Notes under the pieces: generated by a model | Told to the model about the DNA's origin: nothing | Database searches by the model: none | The model's input: only the letters and a program-made list of their open reading frames with translations | Shown: positions 19,353-30,041 of the stretch, piece by piece | How positions within the stretch are numbered: position 1 is the first letter of the stretch | How the letters are laid out: the number at the start of each line of letters is the position of its first letter | Assembly (NCBI RefSeq): GCF_039852015.1 | Contig: NZ_CP156626.1 | Span: 1,522,249 to 1,586,248, forward strand | DNA length: 64,000 nt | DNA from: Robbsia sp. KACC 23696 | GTDB lineage: Bacteria > Pseudomonadota > Gammaproteobacteria > Burkholderiales > Burkholderiaceae | Reading direction: 5' to 3' | Position numbers and translations under genes: made by a program

Positions 19353-21716
19353 ATGGTTGAAGTTGAAATCGACGGAAAGAAAGTAGAAGTGCCGGAAGGC
19401 AGCATGGTGATGGAAGCCGCGAAGCGGGCCGACACCTATATTCCGCACTTCTGCTACCACCGCAAGTTGTCGATCGCGGCGAACTGCCGTATGTGCCTCG
19501 TCGAAGTCGAGAAGATGCCAAAGGCCGTACCGGCCTGCGCGACACCGGTCTCGTCGGGCATGATCGTTCGGACGAAATCGGATAAGGCGGTCAAGAGTCA
19601 GCAGGCGGTGATGGAATTCCTGCTGATCAATCATCCGCTGGATTGCCCGATCTGCGACCAGGGCGGCGAGTGTCAGCTGCAAGATCTGGCCGTCGGCTAT
19701 GGCAAGTCGTCGTCGCGATACCAGGAAGAAAAGCGCGTCGTGTTTCACAAGAACGTCGGCCCGCTGATCTCGATGGAAGAGATGTCACGCTGCATCCACT
19801 GCACGCGTTGCGTCCGCTTCGGTCAGGAAATCGCCGGGGTGATGGAGTTCGGCATGCTGGGTCGCGGCGAACATGCCGAGATCACGACCTTTGTCGGTGC
19901 CACCGTCGATTCCGAGATGTCGGGCAATATGATCGATCTGTGCCCGGTGGGTGCGTTGACGTCCAAGCCTTTCCGCTTTAGTGCGCGGACCTGGGAATTG
20001 ACGCGTCGCAAGTCCGTCAGCCCGCATGACGCCACCGGCGCGAACCTGATCGTTCAGATGAAGAATGGCAAGGTCAAGCGCGTGCTGCCGCTGGAAAACG
20101 AAGCCGTCAACGAGTGCTGGATCTCGGACAAGGATCGCTTTTCCTATGAGGGCCTCAATGGCGAGGATCGGCTGACTTCGCCGATGATTCGGCAGAACGG
20201 CGAATGGCATCAGGTGGACTGGCAGACGGCGCTCGACTATGTGGTCGAGAGCTTCGGCAAGATCGCCTCGCAGCACGGCAAGGATGCGGTCGGCATGCTG
20301 GGCAGCCCGCATAGCACGGTCGAGGAATTATTCCTGTTGAAGTCCCTGGCCAATGGCATCGGGACGCCGAACATCGATTACCGTCTGCGCCAAAGCGACT
20401 TCGCGGGCGAGGTACGGGGCGGTGGCGCGAACGGGGGCGATGTGCGCTGGCTGGGTTTGCCGATCGCCGATTTGTCGCTGGTGGATCGCGCTTTCGTCGT
20501 CGGCGCGCATCTGCGTCGCGATCAGCCGCTATTGGCATCGCGGCTGCGCCAGGCGGCCCGCAACGGTGCGCATATCGCGCTGCTGGGCGCCAGCAGCGAT
20601 GACTCGTTGATCCAGAACGCGCATCCGGTCGTGGCTGCCCCCAGCGAATGGTTGGCGGAACTGTCGGCCGTGGCGCGCGCGGTGGCCGCGGTACGCGGTG
20701 TCGACCTGCCGGCCGCATTTGCGACCGACACGGCCGAGGGCCCGAGCGATGAAGCGCGTCGTGCGGCGGAATCCTTCGTCGCCGGCGAGCAGAAGGTCAT
20801 TCTGCTAGGGAACGACGCAGTGCGGCATCCGGCGTTCACGCAGTTGCATGCGCTGGCGGCCTGGATCGCCGAACAGTCGGGTGCCGCCTTCGGCTTCCTG
20901 ACCGAAGCGGCGAATACCGTCGGCGCGCAGCTGGTCGATGTCTTGCCGGGCGAGGGCGGTTTGAGCGCAGCCGAGCAGTTCGCCCAGCCGCGCAAAGCCT
21001 ATCTGCTGCTGAATACGGAACCGGAATTCGATACGGCCAATCCGGCGCAGGCATTGGCCGCCTTGAAGGGCGCGGATCTCGTGGTCAGCCTGACCGCATT
21101 CAAGCACGCGGGCGACTACGCCGATGTGCTGCTGCCGATCGCCCCGTTCACCGAGACCGCTGGTGCCTTCGTCAACTGCGAAGGTCGCGTTCAGGCATTC
21201 AACGGCGTGACCACGCCGTTGGGCGAGACGCGTCCGGGCTGGAAAGTGCTGCGTGTGCTGGGCAATCTGTTCGGTGTCGGCGGTTTCGACTTCGACAATG
21301 TCGAACAAGTGCGCGAAGCCGCGCTGGGCAAGATCGACATTGCCGCGCGCCTGAACAACGCGACGGCCACGCCGATCGTCGAAGGACAGCGCGCGGCGCG
21401 CGTTGCGGGGCGCTTCGAGCGGCTTGCCGATGTGCCGATCTATCACGCCGACCCGCTGGTGCGTCGGGCGCCGTCGTTGCACCTGACGGTGGCGGCAAAG
21501 CAGGCGCTGCGTGCCGGACTGCCGGCGGCGTTATTCGATTCGCTCGATTTGAAGCAGGGTGATGCGGTGCGCGTCACGCAGGATGGCTTGTCGGTGACGC
21601 TGCCGGCATTCCGCGACGCGGCGCTGGCCGAGACGGTCGTCCGGGTATCCGCAGCCACGCCGGCATCCGCCGTGCTCGGCAGCCTGTTCGGTGAATTGGT
21701 GGTGGAGAAGGCATAA
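19353..21716 (+). CDS. nuoG: NADH-quinone oxidoreductase subunit G
   Basis: 787 residues. The largest peripheral-arm subunit, carrying several Fe-S clusters that relay electrons from NuoF to NuoI. Ferredoxin-like N-terminus with [2Fe-2S] ligands (HFCYHRKLSIAANCRMCLVE, then ACATPV). Next comes the His-Cys cluster region (CPICDQGGECQLQD) and a [4Fe-4S] site (CIHCTRCVRFGQE). A molybdopterin-type domain without metal cofactor follows from about residue 220. The ribosome-binding site is weak, with only a 12-base gap after nuoF. Confidence 0.98.
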   Translation: MVEVEIDGKKVEVPEGSMVMEAAKRADTYIPHFCYHRKLSIAANCRMCLVEVEKMPKAVPACATPVSSGMIVRTKSDKAVKSQQAVMEFLLINHPLDCPICDQGGECQLQDLAVGYGKSSSRYQEEKRVVFHKNVGPLISMEEMSRCIHCTRCVRFGQEIAGVMEFGMLGRGEHAEITTFVGATVDSEMSGNMIDLCPVGALTSKPFRFSARTWELTRRKSVSPHDATGANLIVQMKNGKVKRVLPLENEAVNECWISDKDRFSYEGLNGEDRLTSPMIRQNGEWHQVDWQTALDYVVESFGKIASQHGKDAVGMLGSPHSTVEELFLLKSLANGIGTPNIDYRLRQSDFAGEVRGGGANGGDVRWLGLPIADLSLVDRAFVVGAHLRRDQPLLASRLRQAARNGAHIALLGASSDDSLIQNAHPVVAAPSEWLAELSAVARAVAAVRGVDLPAAFATDTAEGPSDEARRAAESFVAGEQKVILLGNDAVRHPAFTQLHALAAWIAEQSGAAFGFLTEAANTVGAQLVDVLPGEGGLSAAEQFAQPRKAYLLLNTEPEFDTANPAQALAALKGADLVVSLTAFKHAGDYADVLLPIAPFTETAGAFVNCEGRVQAFNGVTTPLGETRPGWKVLRVLGNLFGVGGFDFDNVEQVREAALGKIDIAARLNNATATPIVEGQRAARVAGRFERLADVPIYHADPLVRRAPSLHLTVAAKQALRAGLPAALFDSLDLKQGDAVRVTQDGLSVTLPAFRDAALAETVVRVSAATPASAVLGSLFGELVVEKA

Positions 21717-22781
21717 ATGAGCTTGTTCGATACGATCAACACGGCAGGACAGGGCATACTCGGCGTTGCCTGGCCGACGATCTGGTTGCTGATACGCATC
21801 GTCGTGCTGTCGGTCGTGCTGCTGCTGTGCGTGGCCTACCTGGTGCTGTGGGAGCGCAAGCTGATCGGCTGGATCCACGTGCGTCTCGGCCCGAACCGTA
21901 ACGGTCCCGGCGGCATGTTCCAGACGATCGCCGACGTGTTGAAGCTGATCCTGAAGGAAGTGATCACGCCGGCCCAGGCCACGCCCTGGCTGTATCTGCT
22001 GGCGCCGATCATGGTCGTGATGCCGGCGTTCGCCGTCTGGGCCGTGATCCCGTTTCAACCGGTGGCGGTGCTCGGCAATATCAACGCCGGGCTGTTGTAC
22101 GCGATGGCGATCTCGTCGATCGGTGTCTACGGCGTGATTCTGGCCGGATGGGCCTCGAATTCGAAGTATGCCTTCCTCGGTGCGATGCGCGCCTCGGCGC
22201 AGATGGTTTCGTACGAAGTGTCGATGGGTCTGGCGCTGGTGACGGTGCTGATGGTGACCGGCTCGCTGAACCTGAGCGATATCGTGACGCAGCAGACGCA
22301 CGGCCGCTTTGCCTCCTGGGGCCTGAATTTCCTGTCGTGGAACTGGCTGCCCTTGCTGCCGATGTTCATCGTGTATTTCATCTCGGGCCTGGCGGAAACC
22401 AATCGTCACCCGTTCGACGTCGTCGAAGGGGAATCGGAAATCGTGGCCGGCCATATGGTCGAGTACTCGGGCATCGTGTTCGCGCTGTTCTTCCTGGCCG
22501 AATACCTGAACATGATTGTGATCTCGACGCTCACGGCGACGATGTTCCTGGGCGGCTGGAATGCGCCGTTCGGTTTCCTCGAGTTCATCCCGGGCGTCGT
22601 CTGGCTGTTTTTGAAAGTCTTCTTCCTGTTGTCCGTGTTCGTGTGGGTTCGCGGCACGTTCCCGCGTTACCGTTATGACCAGATCATGCGCCTGGGCTGG
22701 AAGGTGTTCCTGCCGGTCTGCCTGGTCTGGGTCATCGTGACCGGTTGCTGGATCATGTCGCCGCTGAACATTTGGAATTGA
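21717..22781 (+). CDS. nuoH: NADH-quinone oxidoreductase subunit H
   Basis: 354 residues, about eight membrane helices. Links the quinone site to the proton pumps. Conserved segments: [21 protein letters not shown] and the acidic loop [20 protein letters not shown], whose glutamates line the quinone tunnel (E-channel). The ATG directly abuts the nuoG stop. Confidence 0.98.
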   Translation: MSLFDTINTAGQGILGVAWPTIWLLIRIVVLSVVLLLCVAYLVLWERKLIGWIHVRLGPNRNGPGGMFQTIADVLKLILKEVITPAQATPWLYLLAPIMVVMPAFAVWAVIPFQPVAVLGNINAGLLYAMAISSIGVYGVILAGWASNSKYAFLGAMRASAQMVSYEVSMGLALVTVLMVTGSLNLSDIVTQQTHGRFASWGLNFLSWNWLPLLPMFIVYFISGLAETNRHPFDVVEGESEIVAGHMVEYSGIVFALFFLAEYLNMIVISTLTATMFLGGWNAPFGFLEFIPGVVWLFLKVFFLLSVFVWVRGTFPRYRYDQIMRLGWKVFLPVCLVWVIVTGCWIMSPLNIWN

Positions 22782-22785
22782 TGCG

Positions 22786-23274
22786 ATGAATGCGATAAGA
22801 GATTTCTTCCGCAGCTTCCTGCTGCTGGAATTACTGCGCGGGATGGCGCTGACCGGACGCTATGCGTTCCGGCGCAAGATCACGGTCCAGTTTCCCGAGG
22901 AAAAGACGCCGATCTCGCCGCGTTTTCGGGGGCTGCACGCGCTGCGTCGTTACGAGAACGGCGAAGAGCGGTGCATCGCCTGCAAGTTGTGCGAGGCGGT
23001 CTGCCCGGCATTGGCCATCACGATCGAATCCGAGACGCGCGCCGACAACACACGACGCACGACCCGCTACGATATCGACCTGACCAAGTGCATCTTCTGC
23101 GGTTTCTGCGAAGAGAGCTGCCCGGTGGATTCGATCGTCGAGACGCAAATCCTCGAGTATCACGGCGAGAAACGCGGCGACCTGTATTTCACGAAGCCGA
23201 TGTTGTTGGCGGTGGGGGATCGGTACGAGAAGGAAATCGCCGCGGCGAAAGCGGCGGACGCACCGTACCGCTGA
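22786..23274 (+). CDS. nuoI: NADH-quinone oxidoreductase subunit I
   Basis: 162 residues. Ferredoxin-like subunit with two [4Fe-4S] clusters (N6a and N6b): [12 protein letters not shown] and [12 protein letters not shown]. An amphipathic N-terminus anchors it to the membrane arm. Four bases separate it from nuoH. Confidence 0.98.
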   Translation: MNAIRDFFRSFLLLELLRGMALTGRYAFRRKITVQFPEEKTPISPRFRGLHALRRYENGEERCIACKLCEAVCPALAITIESETRADNTRRTTRYDIDLTKCIFCGFCEESCPVDSIVETQILEYHGEKRGDLYFTKPMLLAVGDRYEKEIAAAKAADAPYR

Positions 23275-23366
23275 AAAGAACCAGATGGAGGCGCGCGGTG
23301 GCGATATGACCGCACGACGCAGGCCTTCCCTGGGCACTGCACACGAAAGACCAGCAAGCAGACAAC

Positions 23367-24215
23367 ATGGCATTCACGACCGTACTGTTTTATCTTTTCT
23401 CGATCCTGCTCGTAGGCAGTGCGTTCCGCGTGGTAACCGCGCCGAACGCGGTGCAGTCGGCGTTGTTCCTGGTGCTGGCGTTCTTCAACGCCGCCGGGAT
23501 CTGGATGTTGCTCCACGCCGAATTCCTGGCGATCGTGCTGGTGCTGGTCTATGTCGGCGCGGTGATGGTGCTCTTCCTGTTCGTCGTCATGATGCTCGAC
23601 ATCAATATCGAAGGGCTGCGCAAGGACGTGCGACGCTTCGTACCGTGGGCGACCGTTATCGGCGTGATCATCGTCGCGGAACTGGCACTGATCATCTGGC
23701 ACGGCTATGGCGGCACCGACACTCCGCTGGAAGGCAATCCGGCCGATGTGGGCGTGCCGAATACCGTGGTCATCGGCCGCCTGCTGTACACCAAATACAT
23801 TTTCGCGTTCGAAATCGCCGGCTTGATCTTGCTGGTCGCCATCATCGCCGCCGCGGCGCTGACGATGCGCAAGCGGGAAGGCGTCAAGCGCAACGACCCG
23901 TCGCAGCAGGTCCGCGTGCGCGCCAAGGATCGGCTGCGCATCGTCAAGATGGCGGCCGTCGTCGACGCGCCCGATGCCTCCACCGATCCGGCCACGCCGG
24001 GCGATGCCGGCGCCGGTGTGACGCAGTCCGCGGGCGCCGCGGCCGGTTCGACGGCGCCGGCATCGACGGCCACGCCGTCCGGCCCGGCGCCCGCCGCCGT
24101 GCAGACCGGCGGCGCGGCCAGTGCCGCGGGCAACAACACCGGTGGCACGACACCGAATCCGCCGAATGCCGCGCCTGAGAAGGCTGCTGGCGGCGCACCG
24201 AACAACAAGCAGTGA
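23367..24215 (+). CDS. nuoJ: NADH-quinone oxidoreductase subunit J
   Basis: 282 residues against roughly 200-220 in most relatives. Five membrane helices; helix 3 contains [20 protein letters not shown], the segment whose pi-bulge couples quinone reduction to proton movement. Beyond about residue 190 is a tail rich in Ala, Pro, Thr and Gly with no recognisable domain. Confidence 0.96.
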   Translation: MAFTTVLFYLFSILLVGSAFRVVTAPNAVQSALFLVLAFFNAAGIWMLLHAEFLAIVLVLVYVGAVMVLFLFVVMMLDINIEGLRKDVRRFVPWATVIGVIIVAELALIIWHGYGGTDTPLEGNPADVGVPNTVVIGRLLYTKYIFAFEIAGLILLVAIIAAAALTMRKREGVKRNDPSQQVRVRAKDRLRIVKMAAVVDAPDASTDPATPGDAGAGVTQSAGAAAGSTAPASTATPSGPAPAAVQTGGAASAAGNNTGGTTPNPPNAAPEKAAGGAPNNKQ

Positions 24216-24234
24216 TAACACGGAGGAGACAACG

Positions 24235-24543
24235 ATGACACTCACCCTGGCGCACTATCTGGTCCTAGGCGCGATCCTGTTCTCGATCGCCATCGTCGGC
24301 ATATGGCTGAACCGACGTAATGTGATCATTATCTTGATGGCCATCGAGTTGATGCTGCTCGCGGTCAATACGAACTTCGTTGCGTTTTCCCGTTATCTGG
24401 GCGATCCGAACGGGCAGGTTTTCGTGTTCTTCGTGCTGACGGTCGCGGCGGCGGAAGCGGCCATCGGTCTCGCGATTCTGGTTGCGCTGTTCCGGCGACT
24501 CGACACGATCAACGTCGAAGACCTCGACCGCTTGAAGGGCTGA
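24235..24543 (+). CDS. nuoK: NADH-quinone oxidoreductase subunit K
   Basis: 102 residues; the ATG at 24235 follows CGGAGGAGACAACG. Three membrane helices. Related to MrpC antiporter subunits. The conserved membrane glutamates are visible: IELMLLAVN in helix 2 and [11 protein letters not shown] in helix 3, part of the proton path. An upstream in-frame ATG at 24121 lies within nuoJ and is rejected. Confidence 0.98.
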   Translation: MTLTLAHYLVLGAILFSIAIVGIWLNRRNVIIILMAIELMLLAVNTNFVAFSRYLGDPNGQVFVFFVLTVAAAEAAIGLAILVALFRRLDTINVEDLDRLKG

Positions 24544-24640
24544 CGATGAAAGCGGTGCGGAGTGTGAGTAGCGAACGGTACGCCAGGGGCGCAGGTCCCG
24601 CGTATGTCATCGGAATTCAGGGATAAAGGCAGGTGTCGTC

Positions 24641-26689
24641 ATGGCAAATACATTAAGCCCAACCATCTTGTCGGTGATCGTGCTGGCGCCGCTGCTGGCG
24701 GCCATCGTGGCCGGATTGTTCGGTCGGCAGATCGGCCGGGTGGGCGCGCACTCGATCACGATCCTGGGTGTCGGTATTTCCTTCGTGCTGTCCGCGATGG
24801 TGTTCTCGAAGGTGCTGGCCGGTGCCAGCTTCAACGGGACGATGTACGAATGGATGAGCGTCGGTTCGCTGAAACTGGAAGTCGGCTTCCTCGTCGATTC
24901 GTTGACGGCGCTGATGATGTGCGTGGTGACCTTCGTCTCCCTGATGGTGCATATCTATACGATCGGCTATATGGCCGATGACGATGGCTATCAGCGCTTC
25001 TTCTCCTATATCTCGCTGTTCACCTTCGCGATGTTGATGCTCGTGATGAGCAACAACTTCCTGCAGCTGTTCTTCGGCTGGGAAGCGGTGGGGCTGGTGT
25101 CCTATCTGCTGATCGGCTTCTGGTACACGCGACCGACGGCGATCTACGCGAATATGAAGGCCTTCCTGGTGAACCGGGTAGGCGACTTCGGTTTCCTGCT
25201 CGGCATCGGCCTGCTGCTGGCCTACGCCGGCTCGCTGAACTACGACGATGTGTTCGCGCATCGCGAGCAGTTGGCCGCGCTGAGCTTCCCGGGCACGAGC
25301 TGGGGGCTGCTGACGGTGGCCTGCATCTGCCTGTTCATCGGCGCGATGGGGAAGTCCGCGCAGTTCCCGCTGCACGTCTGGCTGCCGGACTCGATGGAAG
25401 GCCCGACGCCGATCTCGGCGCTGATTCACGCGGCAACGATGGTGACGGCGGGGATCTTCATGGTCGCTCGGATGTCGCCGCTGTTCGAACTCTCGGATAC
25501 GGCGCTGTCCTTCATCCTGGTGATCGGCGCGATCACCGCGCTGTTCATGGGCTTTCTCGGTCTGGTGCAGAACGACATCAAGCGCGTGGTCGCCTACTCG
25601 ACGCTGTCGCAGCTGGGCTATATGACGGTGGCGCTGGGCGCATCGGCCTATCCGGTCGCGATCTTCCACCTGATGACGCACGCTTTCTTCAAGGCGCTGC
25701 TGTTCCTGGCGGCGGGCTCGGTGATCATCGGCATGCACCATGATCAGGACATGCGCAATATGGGCGGTCTGCGCAAGTACATGCCGATCACCTGGATCAC
25801 GTCGCTGGTGGGGTCGCTGGCCTTGATCGGTACGCCGTTCTTCTCGGGCTTCTATTCGAAAGACTCGATCATCGATGCGGTGCGCGAATCGACGCTGCCG
25901 GGCAGTGGCTTTGCTTACTTCGCCGTCGTGGCCAGTGTCTTCGTCACGGCGCTGTACGCCTTCCGCATGTATTTCCTGGTGTTCCACGGCGAAGAGCGTT
26001 TCCGCAAATCGCACACGGAACATGGCGCCGAGGCGTCCGCCCACGGGCATGACGCGCATGGCGCCGATGCGCACGGTCATGGCGGCACGCCTACGCCGCA
26101 CGAGTCGTCGTGGGTCGTGACGTTGCCGCTGATCCTGCTGGCGATCCCGTCGGTGATCGTCGGGGCATTGGCGATCTCGCCCTTGCTGTACGGTTCTTTC
26201 TTCGGCCATGGGGTCGTGTTCGACAAGGTCATCTTCATCGGCGCGAATCACGAAGCGATGGCGGACCTCGGACAGCATTTCGACGGCTGGCTGGGGATGG
26301 CGCTGCATTCGGTGAGCGGTCTGCCGGTCTGGCTGGCACTGGCGGGCGTGATCGTCGCGTGGTGGTTCTACTTGCGCCAGCCGGCCATTCCGGCGGCGAT
26401 CAAGCAGCGCTTCCTGCCGATCTACACCTTGCTCGACAACAAGTATTACTTCGACAAGTTCAACGACGCGGTCTTCGCCAAGGGTTTCCTGGCGATCGGT
26501 CGGACCTTGTACAAAGAGGGTGACCAGGCCGTCATCGACGGCGCCGTGGACGGCAGTGCGAACGCGATGCGTTGGCTTGCCCGCGCACTGCGCCCGATGC
26601 AGACCGGTTATGTGTATCACTATGCGTTCGCGATGATCCTCGGGGTGCTCGCGCTGCTCACGTTGTTCGTGGTGATGAGCAATAGCTAA
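24641..26689 (+). CDS. nuoL: NADH-quinone oxidoreductase subunit L
   Basis: 682 residues. Distal antiporter-like proton pump with about 14-16 membrane helices plus the long lateral helix near the C-terminus. The conserved pump glutamate lies in FFGWEAVGLVSYLLIGFWY, and lysines in MGKSAQFPLHVWLPDSMEGP. Between about residues 460 and 490 a His/Ala/Asp-rich loop interrupts the usual sequence (HGHDAHGADAHGHGG). First of three related pumps (L, M, N). Confidence 0.98.
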   Translation: MANTLSPTILSVIVLAPLLAAIVAGLFGRQIGRVGAHSITILGVGISFVLSAMVFSKVLAGASFNGTMYEWMSVGSLKLEVGFLVDSLTALMMCVVTFVSLMVHIYTIGYMADDDGYQRFFSYISLFTFAMLMLVMSNNFLQLFFGWEAVGLVSYLLIGFWYTRPTAIYANMKAFLVNRVGDFGFLLGIGLLLAYAGSLNYDDVFAHREQLAALSFPGTSWGLLTVACICLFIGAMGKSAQFPLHVWLPDSMEGPTPISALIHAATMVTAGIFMVARMSPLFELSDTALSFILVIGAITALFMGFLGLVQNDIKRVVAYSTLSQLGYMTVALGASAYPVAIFHLMTHAFFKALLFLAAGSVIIGMHHDQDMRNMGGLRKYMPITWITSLVGSLALIGTPFFSGFYSKDSIIDAVRESTLPGSGFAYFAVVASVFVTALYAFRMYFLVFHGEERFRKSHTEHGAEASAHGHDAHGADAHGHGGTPTPHESSWVVTLPLILLAIPSVIVGALAISPLLYGSFFGHGVVFDKVIFIGANHEAMADLGQHFDGWLGMALHSVSGLPVWLALAGVIVAWWFYLRQPAIPAAIKQRFLPIYTLLDNKYYFDKFNDAVFAKGFLAIGRTLYKEGDQAVIDGAVDGSANAMRWLARALRPMQTGYVYHYAFAMILGVLALLTLFVVMSNS

Positions 26690-26703
26690 CGGGAGGGCGC
26701 GTC

Positions 26704-28182
26704 ATGCATACACTTCCGTGGTTGAGTTTGTCGATCTGGGTTCCGATCGTATCGGGCATCGTCGTTCTGGTTCGGGGTTCGAACCGGGATCCGCAAATCG
26801 CACGGCGCCTGGCATTGGCCGGCGCGGTGCTCGGACTGCTGGTGACGCTGCCGGTTATCTGGGGCTTCGATGCCAGCAGCGCGGCGCTGCAATTCGTCGA
26901 GCACGCCGATTGGATCGATCGCTATAAGGTGGCGTATTACCTGGGCGTCGATGGTATTTCGGTGTGGTTTATCGTATTGACCGCTTTTATCACCGTGGTG
27001 GTGATCATCGCGAGCTGGACGTCGATCACCTCGCGGGTGGCGCAGTATCTGGGCGCCTTCCTGGTCTTGTCGGGCTTGATGATCGGGGTGTTTACCGCGG
27101 CGGACGGCTTGCTGTTTTACGTGTTTTTCGAGGCAACGCTGATTCCGATGTATCTGATCATCGGCGTATGGGGCGGACCGAACCGGGTGTATGCGGCGTT
27201 CAAGTTCTTCCTGTACACGCTGGCCGGGTCGCTGTTGATGCTGATCGCGCTGATCTATCTGTATCGCGAATCGCATACGTTCGAGATCGCGGCGTGGCAG
27301 GGTATGCAGTTGGGGCTAAAGCAGCAGATCATGTTGTTCATCGCCTTCTTCTTCGCGTTTGCGGTGAAGGTGCCGATGTGGCCGGTGCATACCTGGCTGC
27401 CCGATGCACACGTGGAAGCGCCGACCGGCGGGTCCGTGGTGCTGGCGGCCATCATGTTGAAGCTGGGCGCCTACGGTTTTCTGCGCTTTTCGATGCCGGT
27501 GACGCCGGACGCGTCGCACACGCTGGCGCCGGTGATGATCGCGCTGTCGCTGATCGCCGTGATCTATGTCGGCGTGGTGGCCTTGGTGCAGACGGACATG
27601 AAGAAGCTGGTTGCGTATTCGTCGATCGCCCATATGGGCTTCGTCACGCTCGGTTTCTTCATCTTCGATCCGCTGGGGACCGAAGGCGCGATCGTGCAGA
27701 TGATCTCGCACGGCTTCGTGTCCGGCGCGATGTTCCTGGCGATCGGCGTGCTGTACGACCGGATGCATACGCGGGATATCTCGGCGTATGGCGGCGTGGT
27801 CAATCGGATGCCACGGTTTGCGGCGTTCGCGCTGTTGTTTGCGATGGCGAATGCCGGCTTGCCGGGAACGTCGGGTTTTGTCGGCGAGTTCATGGTGATT
27901 CTGTCGTCCGTCCACTTCAACTTCTGGGTTGGCGCCTTGGCGGCCACGACGTTGATTCTCGGGGCGGCCTACACGTTGTGGATGTACAAGCGGGTGTACT
28001 TCGGTCCGGTGGCGAACGAGCAGGTGGCGAAGCTGCAGGACCTGAATGGTCGGGAAATGGGGTTGATGACCGTGATGGCGGTGCTGGTGCTGGCGATGGG
28101 TCTGTACCCGAAGCCGTTCACCGATACGATGCACGAGTCGGTGAGCAATCTGCTCGCGCACGTGAGTCAATCGAAGTTGTAG
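26704..28182 (+). CDS. nuoM: NADH-quinone oxidoreductase subunit M
   Basis: 492 residues, about 14 membrane helices, central antiporter-like pump. Conserved glutamate in YVFFEATLIPMYLIIGVWGG, lysine in FAVKVPMWPVHTWLPDAHVEAP, and the second conserved site MKKLVAYSSIAHMGFV. The ATG at 26704 follows GGGAGGGCGCGTC. Confidence 0.98.
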   Translation: MHTLPWLSLSIWVPIVSGIVVLVRGSNRDPQIARRLALAGAVLGLLVTLPVIWGFDASSAALQFVEHADWIDRYKVAYYLGVDGISVWFIVLTAFITVVVIIASWTSITSRVAQYLGAFLVLSGLMIGVFTAADGLLFYVFFEATLIPMYLIIGVWGGPNRVYAAFKFFLYTLAGSLLMLIALIYLYRESHTFEIAAWQGMQLGLKQQIMLFIAFFFAFAVKVPMWPVHTWLPDAHVEAPTGGSVVLAAIMLKLGAYGFLRFSMPVTPDASHTLAPVMIALSLIAVIYVGVVALVQTDMKKLVAYSSIAHMGFVTLGFFIFDPLGTEGAIVQMISHGFVSGAMFLAIGVLYDRMHTRDISAYGGVVNRMPRFAAFALLFAMANAGLPGTSGFVGEFMVILSSVHFNFWVGALAATTLILGAAYTLWMYKRVYFGPVANEQVAKLQDLNGREMGLMTVMAVLVLAMGLYPKPFTDTMHESVSNLLAHVSQSKL

Positions 28183-28218
28183 GGAAGGTCCAAAAGAGGA
28201 CAGAAGCGAAGAATAGCT

Positions 28219-29694
28219 ATGCAAAATGCGAACATGACTGTCTTGCTGCCAGAGGCGCTGCTGTTGGTGGCGGCACTGCTGACGGTGCTGAACGACGCGT
28301 TCACCACTGGCCCCGGCGGCCGCCGCCTCACCTACGGTATCGCGTTGGTCTCGTCGTTGGTGGCAACGGTCTGGTATGCGGCCTTATCGACGGAGCCGCA
28401 GGTAGGACGCTTCTTCTCCGATATGTATGTCGTCGACCAGATGGCGAGCGTGCTGAAGGCATTCGTCTGCCTGGGCTTCGCATTGACGCTGATGTACTCC
28501 CGGCGTTATCTGGTGGATCGCGATCTGGACAACGGCAACGTCTACATGCTCGGCATGTTCTCGCTGCTCGGCCAGATCGTGATGATCAGCGGCCACAATA
28601 TGCTGACGCTGTATCTCGGCCTGGAAATGATGTCGCTGTCGCTGTACGCGCTGATTGCGCTGCGGCGTGACGACATGACGTCCGGCGAGGCGTCGATGAA
28701 GTACTACGTGCTGGGCGCATTGGCGTCGGGTTTCACGCTGTACGGGATCTCGATGATGTACGGCGCCACGTCGTCGCTGGACCTGGGCGAGATTTCCCGC
28801 ACGCTTTCGTCGGGTCGCGTGCCGAACACGGTGCTGCTGTTCGGTATCGTGTTTGTCGTCGTCGGCGTGACGTTCAAATTGGGCACCGCGCCGTTCCACA
28901 TGTGGGTGCCGGACGTCTACCAAGGCTCGCCGACGGCGATGACGCTGTTGGTGGCCGCGGGACCGAAGGTGGCGGCGTTTGCCTTCGGTTTCCGGCTGCT
29001 GGTCGACGGCATGCTGCCGCTGGCCACCGATTGGCAGCAGATGCTGACGATCGTCGCGGCGCTATCGATGATCATCGGTAATGTGATGGGGCTGGTCCAG
29101 ACCAATATCAAGCGACTGCTGGCGTATTCGGCGATTTCGAACCAGGGCTTCGTGCTGCTGGGTCTGATCGGCGGCGTGGTAAACGGGAATGCCGACGAAG
29201 CGGCCAGCGCCTACGGATCGGCGATGTTCTACAGCGTCGTCTATCTGATCACGACGATTGCCGTGTTCGGCGTGCTGCTGGTGTTGTCCCGCAAGGGCGT
29301 GGAAGCGGACAATATCGACGATCTGAAGGGGCTGAATCAGCGGAGTCCGTGGACCGCCTTCGTCATGTTGGTTTTGATGTTCTCGCTGGCCGGTATTCCG
29401 CCTACCGCGGGTTTTTATGCGAAACTCTCGGTTTTGAGCACGGTCGTCAATGCGGGCATGATCTGGTTGTCCGTTCTGGGCGTGCTCTCATCGCTGGTAG
29501 GGGCGTTCTATTACCTGCGGATCGTCAAGGTGATGTATTTCGACGCGCCGCTGGATGTCACGCCGGTTGAAACCCACACCGTGGCGCGCGTACTGCTGAC
29601 CATCAATGGTCTGGCCGTGCTGGTGTTGGGGATTATTCCCGGCCCGCTGTTGAATGTCTGCCTGCACGCGATGCATCAAATCTTTGGAGCGTAG
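28219..29694 (+). CDS. nuoN: NADH-quinone oxidoreductase subunit N
   Basis: 491 residues, about 14 membrane helices, third antiporter-like pump nearest the peripheral arm. Conserved features: LYLGLEMMSLSLYALIAL (pump glutamate), TFKLGTAPFHMWVPDVYQGSP (lysine, proton path) and IKRLLAYSAISNQGFVLLG. It completes the set of 14 subunits. Confidence 0.98.
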   Translation: MQNANMTVLLPEALLLVAALLTVLNDAFTTGPGGRRLTYGIALVSSLVATVWYAALSTEPQVGRFFSDMYVVDQMASVLKAFVCLGFALTLMYSRRYLVDRDLDNGNVYMLGMFSLLGQIVMISGHNMLTLYLGLEMMSLSLYALIALRRDDMTSGEASMKYYVLGALASGFTLYGISMMYGATSSLDLGEISRTLSSGRVPNTVLLFGIVFVVVGVTFKLGTAPFHMWVPDVYQGSPTAMTLLVAAGPKVAAFAFGFRLLVDGMLPLATDWQQMLTIVAALSMIIGNVMGLVQTNIKRLLAYSAISNQGFVLLGLIGGVVNGNADEAASAYGSAMFYSVVYLITTIAVFGVLLVLSRKGVEADNIDDLKGLNQRSPWTAFVMLVLMFSLAGIPPTAGFYAKLSVLSTVVNAGMIWLSVLGVLSSLVGAFYYLRIVKVMYFDAPLDVTPVETHTVARVLLTINGLAVLVLGIIPGPLLNVCLHAMHQIFGA

Positions 29695-29700
29695 GGAATC

Positions 29701-30009
29701 ATGTCCGCAGCAGGGTGGTTTATCGTGTTGGTTGCCGTTTTCTTTGCGAATTTGCCATTCGCCAACCAGCGCCTGTTCGCGGTCATTCCCCTCCCGCTCG
29801 CCGCGGGAAAGGCCAAAAGCGCGTGGATCCGACTGGCCGAGTTGATCGTTGCGTATTTCGTCGTCGGTCTGTTCGGGCATCTGCTCGAAGCGCGTGCCGG
29901 CAATGCATTCGATCAAAGCTGGCAGTTCTATGCGGTGACCTTTAGTTTGTTCGTGGTTTTTGCCTTCCCCGGCTTTACCGCGCGTTATCTGGTCAAATAT
30001 CGGGTGTAG
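29701..30009 (+). CDS. DUF2818 membrane protein
   Basis: 102 residues with three likely membrane helices (about 6-22, 45-62 and 78-95). It matches the betaproteobacterial DUF2818 family, which stands directly after nuoN in many Burkholderiales. It begins six bases after nuoN and so belongs to the operon. Function is unknown; an assembly or accessory role for complex I is an inference from position. Confidence 0.9.
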   Translation: MSAAGWFIVLVAVFFANLPFANQRLFAVIPLPLAAGKAKSAWIRLAELIVAYFVVGLFGHLLEARAGNAFDQSWQFYAVTFSLFVVFAFPGFTARYLVKYRV

Positions 30010-30041
30010 GCTGAAAATTCCTCCCGCTATTTTTCGACCCG

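Noticed and set aside
24653-26620. 655-codon antisense frame opposite nuoL
   Set aside because: Arg/His/Gln-rich shadow of nuoL without start signals.
26964-28670. 568-codon same-strand frame across nuoM and nuoN
   Set aside because: Out-of-frame reading of two certain genes; composition is unlike a membrane or soluble protein.
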